Positions 58,284 to 64,000 of a stretch of 64,000 nt of DNA are shown piece after piece. Position numbers and translations under genes: made by a program. The stretch is from an uncultured Opitutia bacterium (GTDB lineage Bacteria; Verrucomicrobiota; Verrucomicrobiia; Opitutales; Coraliomargaritaceae), in assembly GCA_937136395.1 (NCBI GenBank), contig CAKZOI010000073.1:62001-126000 (forward strand), read 5' to 3'. The notes beneath the pieces were generated by a model. The model saw only the letters and a list, made by a program, of their open reading frames with translations, ran no database searches and had not been told where the DNA came from. Position 1 is the first letter of the stretch, and every line of letters starts with the position of its first letter.

Positions 58284-59237
58284 GTGAATGCACGGCATGA
58301 CATTAGGTTTGCACTTTTTGACATTGCGCATACCACTTTAGTCGTGCCACAAACAACTGATAGTTTTAGTCGCTACTTGCCTACAGACCAGCAAGCAAAG
58401 GCTTGGGGCTGGAGACTCGTTCACGCGGGCAGACAAAACGTGCCTGCAAATTCAATATACCCCAGTAAAGGGCATCCACTAGACTACCTTTTTGACAAAG
58501 ATGGCCGACGGACATTAGACGAATATCAAATCGTCTATATCTCACGCGGCGCAGGCACATTTGAGTCTGAAAGGCAAACAAAGACAACCGTTCGAGCAGG
58601 TGAAGCCATGCTACTCTTTCCTGGCGAATGGCATCAATATCAACCCTTAGCGGAAAGCGGCTGGTCCGAATATTGGGTGGGATTCCGCGGTCGTGAAGCA
58701 GATCGTGTAATGCAGTCCTTTTTTTCCGCTGAAACGCCTATTTGCACAGTGGGGCAAAGTGATGCCCTCATACAGCACTTCGATCAAATTTTGCACTGGC
58801 TGCAACAATCAGTGCTGGCCAAAGAGCAGATATTGGCAAGCCATGTGCCGCTTGCACTTGCCTTCCTCAAGTCAGCCTCGCTCACGAAAGACAGCCCACA
58901 AAGTAAAGACAACGAACTCGTGTTGCAGGCCAAAGCAACCATGCTTGCAAATCTTGAAACGAATACAGACCTTGAGGCACTCGCTCAACAGCTTGGCGTC
59001 AGCTATTCACGCTTTCGCTTCGCCTTCAAAAAACAAACAGGCTACGCCCCACGCGCATTTGAGAATATCATTAAGCTCAATCGTGCACGTGACCTTCTGC
59101 TACGCGAACGACTCAGTGTGAGCGAAACGGCTAATGCACTTGGTTTTTCGACAGTTTACTATTTTTCGCGAGCGTTTAAAAAACAGTTCAGCCAATCACC
59201 CCAACAATGGCTAAAGAAGCATCTAGAGTCGGTATAG
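58284..59237 (+). CDS. AraC-family regulator with cupin-type sensor
   Basis: A 317-residue protein with GTG start at 58284. The N-terminal 160 residues form an AraC-type cupin sensor ([31 protein letters not shown]). The C-terminal double HTH has [20 protein letters not shown] and [20 protein letters not shown]. Divergence from rhamnose isomerase suggests a rhamnose-responsive activator. The ligand is inferred only from position. Confidence 0.9.
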   Translation: MNARHDIRFALFDIAHTTLVVPQTTDSFSRYLPTDQQAKAWGWRLVHAGRQNVPANSIYPSKGHPLDYLFDKDGRRTLDEYQIVYISRGAGTFESERQTKTTVRAGEAMLLFPGEWHQYQPLAESGWSEYWVGFRGREADRVMQSFFSAETPICTVGQSDALIQHFDQILHWLQQSVLAKEQILASHVPLALAFLKSASLTKDSPQSKDNELVLQAKATMLANLETNTDLEALAQQLGVSYSRFRFAFKKQTGYAPRAFENIIKLNRARDLLLRERLSVSETANALGFSTVYYFSRAFKKQFSQSPQQWLKKHLESV

Positions 59238-59340
59238 AAATGTCGCAATTCATTCCGACACAGGATTCACACTCATACTTCTAAAAGCCGCACAATACAT
59301 ATCTTGCGCTCAACCACAGCACTCTCCTACTCATTACTGC

Positions 59341-60614
59341 ATGTCGACTCATCAGCAAAGTAGTCAGCCACGTCCCTTTCACGTAATGGCCAAAGCGATT
59401 GGCCCAATCTGTAACCTAGACTGCACTTATTGTTTTTATCTAGAAAAGGAACAGCTCTACCCCAGCAACGAAAAGTGGAAGATGTCGGACGAGCGGCTAG
59501 AAACCTTTATCCGCGATTATATCGCAGCGCAGCCGGGCAATGAAGTCAGTTTCGCCTTTCAAGGCGGTGAGCCGACACTTCTCGGTGTCGATTACTTTCG
59601 CAAGGTGGTCGCCTTTCAAAAAAACATGCACAAGGCAAACAAATCAGCACCGCCTTTCAGACCAACGGCACGCTGCTCGATGATGAATGGGGCCATTTTC
59701 TCTCTGAAAACAACTTCCTAGTAGGCATCTCGATTGATGGTCCTGAAGACCTGCACAATGTGAACCGCGTCGACAAAAAGGGCAACAATACCTACAAGAA
59801 CGTCATGCGTGGACTCAATATACTGCGCAAATACAAAGTCGAATTCAACACGCTTAGTTGTGTGAGTTCCGTGACTGTCCAGCATCCAGTAAAAATCTAC
59901 AGATTTTTAAAAAGCATAGGCTCGAAATATCTACAATTCATACCGATCGTTGAACGCGAAGTCGACACTACGGCAGCTAAACTAGGCCTCGATTTCGCGG
60001 CTCCACCCGACCTAGACACGCCCCCATTAAATAAAGAAAATCCACGTATGTCTAAATTTGCCGTCCCAGCAGAGGCCTATGGCGATTTTTTAGTAAAAAT
60101 ATTCAACGAATGGATTAAACGCGACGTCGGAAAGACCTATGTCCAACTTTTCGATGTCGCCTTTGGTAAATGGCTTAATAACCCCGGGGGAATTTGCTAC
60201 TTTGCCGAAACCTGCGGTCGGGCACTTGCAATGGAACACGACGGCAATATCTATACCTGCGACCACTACGTTTACCCTAAATACAAGCTAGGCAACTTAA
60301 TGAACACATCACTAAGTGAACTAGCCAACAGCCCAACTGCAGAGAAGTTTGGCAATGATAAGCGCGAAAAACTACCACAATACTGCCTAAATTGTCACTA
60401 TCGGTTTGCATGCAATGGTGAATGCCCAAAGCATCGCTTCAATTGGACGCCTGACGGTGAATAGGGGCTCAATTACTTATGCCCTGCCTATAAGCATTTT
60501 TTTAGACATATCACTCCCGCTATGAATATTATGGTGGATCTTTATCGTGCGAAACGCTCGCCTGCCGAGGTCATGCAGATTTTACCTAAGCAACGTAAGC
60601 GAAACAAAAACTAA
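59341..60614 (+). pseudogene. Anaerobic sulfatase-maturating radical SAM enzyme, frameshift plus in-frame stop
   Basis: Two overlapping frames read as one anSME-type protein. The first (59341 on) has the radical SAM motif CNLDCTYCFYLEKEQ and FAFQGGEPTLLG. After an A7 run at 59618-59624 homology continues in the minus-one frame (KHAQGKQISTAFQTNGTLLD, VGISIDGPEDLHNVNR), through the SPASM cysteines CYFAETCGRA and CLNCHYRFACNGECPKHRF. A TAG at 60462-60464 interrupts the C-terminus, yet the frame beyond still resembles the family (GLNYLCPAYKHFF) until TAA 60612. These enzymes convert a sulfatase Cys or Ser to formylglycine. Two lesions argue for a pseudogene. Confidence 0.88.
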
Positions 60615-60622
60615 TTTCCTCA

Positions 60623-61555
60623 ATGAAACATATTCAATTTACACCGATCTACCAAGAGCGCGTCTGGGGAGGCACTGATCTCAAAACAAAGCTAGGTCGC
60701 GACATCCCAGATGGTAAAGTCATTGGTGAGAGCTGGGAAATCGTCGACCGCCCCGAAGCACAGTCCATAAGTAGTGACGGCGCCACCCTTCGAGAACTTA
60801 TTTCAGCAGACCCCGAAGGTATCATGGGCACTGGTTGGAGTGCCGAGCGCCCCTTCCCCATTCTTGTCAAATGGCTCGATTGTCAAGAGAGACTCAGCTT
60901 ACAAGTGCATCCCCCAGCTGACTTGGCAGCATCACTCAATGTCAGACCAAAAACAGAAGTTTGGTATGTCGCCGAAGCAAAACCCCATGCCACATTAATT
61001 GCAGGACTAAAAAGCGGTGTGACTCGTGAAGACTTCGAGAAAGGCCTTAAAAAGAATGACCTAGAGTCTCTGGTTCACAGCATCCCTGTCCAAACCGGTG
61101 AATCGATTTTCATTCCTAGCGGTCGCATCCACGCTATTGGGGGCGGCAACTTAATCCTAGAAGTCCAGCAAAACTCCGACACTACCTATAGAGTATATGA
61201 TTGGGGGCGCGTTGGACTCAATGGGAAGCCCAGAGAATTACACATCGAAGCATCGCTAATGAGCAGCGACTTCAACGATTTTAAGCCCAGCACCATCAAA
61301 CCAACTGAGGGTGATCAAGTGCTAGCGACAAGCGATGTCTTCAACCTCCGCAAAGTCAGCTTGAAGGTCAATCAGACATTGGCCTTCGAACACGGCTCCC
61401 CGCGTATATTAAGCGTCGTCAGCGGCAGTCTTGAAGAAGACGATGGCAGCACAATCCAACGCAGCGAGAATGTGCTCCTCCCAGCGAAATATAACTTCAA
61501 CTACACCTGCAAGGCGGACGCTATAGTCTTAATTACTGAAGATTTTTTAAAGTAA
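60623..61555 (+). CDS. manA: Mannose-6-phosphate isomerase (type I, short form)
   Basis: A 310-residue zinc-dependent cupin of the Bacillus-like short PMI group. Visible are YQERVWGGTDLKTKLG, the zinc ligands in LSLQVHPPAD and KTEVWYVAEAK, and the C-terminal ligand block FIPSGRIHAIGGGNLILEVQ. It interconverts fructose-6-phosphate and mannose-6-phosphate, feeding manC at 18773 toward GDP-mannose. It starts 8 bp after the sulfatase maturase remnant and may be transcribed from the same unit. No phosphomannomutase is in the window. Confidence 0.93.
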   Translation: MKHIQFTPIYQERVWGGTDLKTKLGRDIPDGKVIGESWEIVDRPEAQSISSDGATLRELISADPEGIMGTGWSAERPFPILVKWLDCQERLSLQVHPPADLAASLNVRPKTEVWYVAEAKPHATLIAGLKSGVTREDFEKGLKKNDLESLVHSIPVQTGESIFIPSGRIHAIGGGNLILEVQQNSDTTYRVYDWGRVGLNGKPRELHIEASLMSSDFNDFKPSTIKPTEGDQVLATSDVFNLRKVSLKVNQTLAFEHGSPRILSVVSGSLEEDDGSTIQRSENVLLPAKYNFNYTCKADAIVLITEDFLK

Positions 61556-61607
61556 GCCAATAGCATGCTCAGCATACATGAAGCGCTCATTCGGCGCCCA
61601 AAGCATA

Positions 61608-63290
61608 TTAATTAGAAAGCATCCCCATGCCCTTCAATAGGTTGGAGAGATATGGAATCAATTGTTTCTTGCGACTGACGATACCCGGAAGGTCGAAAAT
61701 ATTATCATGCCCCTTCTTGTGTGGGTAATTGATGGACTGACAAAGGCCTTCGCTCCCAGCAACTACAAGAAGCGAATTTTGCTTATTAATATCCGTCACT
61801 AAGAGCACGCTAAAGCGCAGCTTCTCTCGTTCACAATAATCACTTAAAGCCTCTTCAAGCGCATCCACATGCTTCCAGAAATTGTTAAAGCCCATTTCCT
61901 CAATTTGAGAAACTGAATAACGTAAGTCTTCTTCGTTATAAACCTTACAGTCAGAACAAATCACTTCCGATGGTGAGCTACTCAAGATAACCGACCCTGA
62001 AGAGAAAATTAGATCCGCCAATGCCTCAGGAGTTATTCCAGCAATCGGCGACAACCAGTCCAACAATTCCCCCTCTAGTGGCGTCGTGGTGGGGCTATTC
62101 AAAAGCAAGGTGTCTGAAATAATTCCAGACATCAGCACACCAGCAATTGCAGGCTCGGGCGTAAGCTGACGACTGCGATACATATCCGCTACGATCGAAC
62201 AGGTAGACCCCACTGGACGATTCAAAAAAAGTATTGGTTGTTCAGTTGGAATATTACCGAGACGGTGGTGATCAATAATTTCAACAATCTGAACTTGGCC
62301 AGCTCCATTCACAGCCTGACCCAATTCGTTGTGATCCACAAGAGCGATACGCTTTCGACTCGGACGTAAGAGATCACTTTTTGAAAAAACTCCGACCAAC
62401 TCTTCGTGTTCATTGACGACCATATAGAGCGGTGCGTTACTGTTGGCGACTCGACCTTTAACTGAGCTAATCTTATCTTCGGGGAGAAAGCGCTTCACAT
62501 CAGGGTCAACTAAACGATCGATATGAGTTGCGGTCCGAATGGTCCATGCGGTCGAAGCTGAATCGTATGGGCTTACAATTATCGAGACACCGCGCCGCTT
62601 TGCACGTTCGATAACATCCTCATCCACTTTAGCGCCTCCAGTGATAACCAGTAGGCGAACACCTAGTTGAAGACAACGCTCCTGAATGTCCCAACGATCA
62701 CCAACAATAATGATACTCGACTCAGCAGGCGTTCCCTCTTCGTGGTGGTGTTTACCGAAGGACCGCACATCCATAGCACCGACCCGCACATAAAGGTCTT
62801 CAAGGTCGTCAGAGTCTGTCACATGCAGCACCTCAGCATTTAGCGATCGAATGATCGCAGATATACTTGAATAAACTCGGCGCATTTCGCGACCTGCTTG
62901 AGGTTTGGGAATAAAGGCTTCACCCAATTGGAAAATCGAAACAGATCCTTCTACCTTCCTCGAAGCGCCGACAACTGGTAGAGCTCGCACATCATGCATA
63001 TCTATAAGCTCTAAAGCTTCTGCATAGGTGCTTTCTTTAGTTACCGTAAAGACGTCCTCGTGCATAATGTCTACGATGCGTGGGGTCACATCGCCCATAA
63101 ACAATGGTAGCGAAAGTTTAAACTGCTTCAGAATTGTATCAATCCGAGCATTTGAATTGCCACATCTCGCGGCCACATAATGCATATTTCCGATCGCATG
63201 CTGAAACGCCTCATAAGCAAGCGCGGAGCAAATCGAATCGGCATCCGGATTTTTGTGCCCGAAAATATAGATCGGTTCTTCCATATACAT
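61608..63290 (-). CDS. Family II inorganic pyrophosphatase with CBS and DRTGG domains
   Basis: A 560-residue enzyme (start 63290, or ATG 63284). The DHH phosphoesterase motifs are split by a regulatory insert: GHKNPDADSICSALAYE at residues about 10-27, then a CBS domain (IMHEDVFTVTKESTYAEALE), a DRTGG-like domain (GDRWDIQERCLQLGVRLLVI), a second CBS segment (PLYMVVNEHEELVGVFSKSD), and the DHH block with IALVDHNE and EIIDHH. A C-terminal DHHA2 domain ends it. It hydrolyses pyrophosphate and is controlled by adenine nucleotides in characterised CBS-PPases. A histidine kinase gene lies upstream on the same strand (57 bp). Confidence 0.93.
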   Translation of the reverse strand: MYMEEPIYIFGHKNPDADSICSALAYEAFQHAIGNMHYVAARCGNSNARIDTILKQFKLSLPLFMGDVTPRIVDIMHEDVFTVTKESTYAEALELIDMHDVRALPVVGASRKVEGSVSIFQLGEAFIPKPQAGREMRRVYSSISAIIRSLNAEVLHVTDSDDLEDLYVRVGAMDVRSFGKHHHEEGTPAESSIIIVGDRWDIQERCLQLGVRLLVITGGAKVDEDVIERAKRRGVSIIVSPYDSASTAWTIRTATHIDRLVDPDVKRFLPEDKISSVKGRVANSNAPLYMVVNEHEELVGVFSKSDLLRPSRKRIALVDHNELGQAVNGAGQVQIVEIIDHHRLGNIPTEQPILFLNRPVGSTCSIVADMYRSRQLTPEPAIAGVLMSGIISDTLLLNSPTTTPLEGELLDWLSPIAGITPEALADLIFSSGSVILSSSPSEVICSDCKVYNEEDLRYSVSQIEEMGFNNFWKHVDALEEALSDYCEREKLRFSVLLVTDINKQNSLLVVAGSEGLCQSINYPHKKGHDNIFDLPGIVSRKKQLIPYLSNLLKGMGMLSN

Positions 63291-63347
63291 ATATTGGTAG
63301 TTTGGTAGGTCTCGTGCATAACAGCACGATTAGGTAACAATAATATC

Positions 63348-64000
63348 TTAGTGAGTATTCGGTTTGATTCGAGCCAAGCGGATCGTGGCAATGGCACCTG
63401 AAGCATCCTTACGATTATTTACTTCTAACAAACCACCATGGAGCTCCAAAATTGCGCGACAAGATGTCAGACCGAGACCGAGACCTTGAGTTGGACCGGT
63501 CTCTTTAGTCGTAAAGAAAGCATCAAAAATTCGTGGTTTTACGTCTTCCTTAATTCCACATCCAGAATCCTGAATTTCTAGACACACAACCTCATCGGCT
63601 CCGTGAAAGACTTGACCGCAGCGTGACCCAGCATCGCGTAAGATATTAATTTCCTTCCGAGATTCGACACGCGTCCGCAGTGTCAGTTCTCCACCGCCTT
63701 GCATCGCATCATATGCATTTGTCAACAGACCTTCAATGACATGAGATAGTTGAGCCCGATCAGCCATGACCCACAAGTCGTCAGCACTATACTCTTTAGT
63801 GACTGAGATGCCAGCAGTGCCTCTTACATTGGTCGTCTCGGAGAATGCATTCTCAAGTAGCTCATTCACCTCGACCCTTTGCAGATCCAAGCCAGAAGGC
63901 CTGGACGCTTGTAGCAAGGTATTGATGACACGATCTGCTCGTTTCATCGCCTCACGCATGTCCTCCAAAACGGCCCGACAATCTTCGTTTCCCTGCAGCG
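63348..64000 (-). CDS. Sensor histidine kinase, C-terminal part (5' end outside window)
   Basis: The frame is open from the window edge to its stop at 63348. It covers the end of the dimerisation region (REAMKRADRVINTLLQASRP) and an intact HATPase domain: N box HVIEGLLTNAYDAMQGGGEL, G1 EIQDSGCGIKED and G2 GLGLGLTSCRAILELHGG. The phosphorylated His lies upstream and is not seen. The C-terminus looks normal. It might pair with the NtrC-type regulator at 47129, 15 kb away, but no evidence here shows that. It is followed by the pyrophosphatase gene. Confidence 0.9.
   Translation of the reverse strand, partial: LQGNEDCRAVLEDMREAMKRADRVINTLLQASRPSGLDLQRVEVNELLENAFSETTNVRGTAGISVTKEYSADDLWVMADRAQLSHVIEGLLTNAYDAMQGGGELTLRTRVESRKEINILRDAGSRCGQVFHGADEVVCLEIQDSGCGIKEDVKPRIFDAFFTTKETGPTQGLGLGLTSCRAILELHGGLLEVNNRKDASGAIATIRLARIKPNTH

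Noticed and set aside
60462-60464. Pyrrolysine insertion at the TAG of the sulfatase maturase
   Set aside because: No pyl genes are visible and the same gene has a second lesion, so decay or error is more likely.

Overview
The window looks like chromosomal DNA of a Gram-negative, probably marine, heterotrophic bacterium, most likely a verrucomicrobium of the Opitutae/Puniceicoccales type. That placement is inference. It rests on the gene mix (DabAB carbon uptake beside a NhaR-like LysR regulator, a MoxR/Bat operon, CE6-type esterase, L-rhamnose isomerase, anaerobic sulfatase maturase, GT90, Gfo/Idh plus xylose-isomerase-like pairs) and on the overall look of the proteins. No rRNA gene is present to confirm it.

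Layout. 1-4360: dabA (cut by the window edge) and dabB, divergent from a LysR regulator. 4499-8934: leuB, a four-helix-bundle (23S-IVS type) gene bracketed by inverted heptad repeats, and alaS. 9110-13387: a secreted SASA esterase, then a minus-strand block with a GT90 gene broken by a stop codon, fabI, fabZ and an unknown gene. 13817-16264: a TIM-barrel sugar isomerase and a Gfo/Idh dehydrogenase. 16458-18224: a scar region with an IS91-type transposase remnant, a lone unknown gene and palindromic repeats. 18225-24446: ruvX, manC, an IMPase-like phosphatase, galK and glnS. 24662-29611: a four-gene exporter operon in which a secretin replaces the usual TolC-type channel. 29850-31378: a TetR regulator facing a YHS protein and thioredoxin. 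31640-37767: aldo-keto reductase, ACT protein, TetR, thyA, dfrA, a DUF805 protein and mutL. 37910-43337: an amylase remnant, an ABCG-type transporter/lipoprotein/large secreted protein operon and a divergent secreted protein. 43724-47006: gltX, an M14 peptidase, tRNA-Gly and a PstS-like protein. 47129-56850: an NtrC-type regulator divergent from the complete MoxR-DUF58-BatA-BatB/C-BatD-BatE operon. 56991-61555: L-rhamnose isomerase with a divergent AraC regulator, a broken sulfatase maturase and manA. 61608-64000: CBS/DRTGG inorganic pyrophosphatase and a partial histidine kinase.

How genes work together. manC and manA both feed mannose-phosphate/GDP-mannose. thyA and dfrA form the thymidylate/folate cycle. 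fabI and fabZ carry out successive steps of fatty-acid elongation. Rhamnose isomerase with its AraC regulator and a sulfatase-maturase relic suggest past or present growth on sulfated, deoxysugar-rich algal polysaccharides (inference).

The most unusual features are outside the genes. Several intergenic spacers (upstream of alaS, a Gfo/Idh gene, ruvX, dfrA and mutL) consist of degenerate tandem repeats with a strict 7-bp period, often as two arrays in inverted orientation, and three of them end a few bases before a start codon. A second family consists of palindromes with a GTAG head (REP-like), scattered over at least eight spacers with no RAYT transposase in view. The secretin-adaptor-ABC exporter is the best candidate for an uncommon protein system. 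Three genes are visibly broken (GT90, sulfatase maturase, GH13 amylase), so either gene decay or sequence error is at work.
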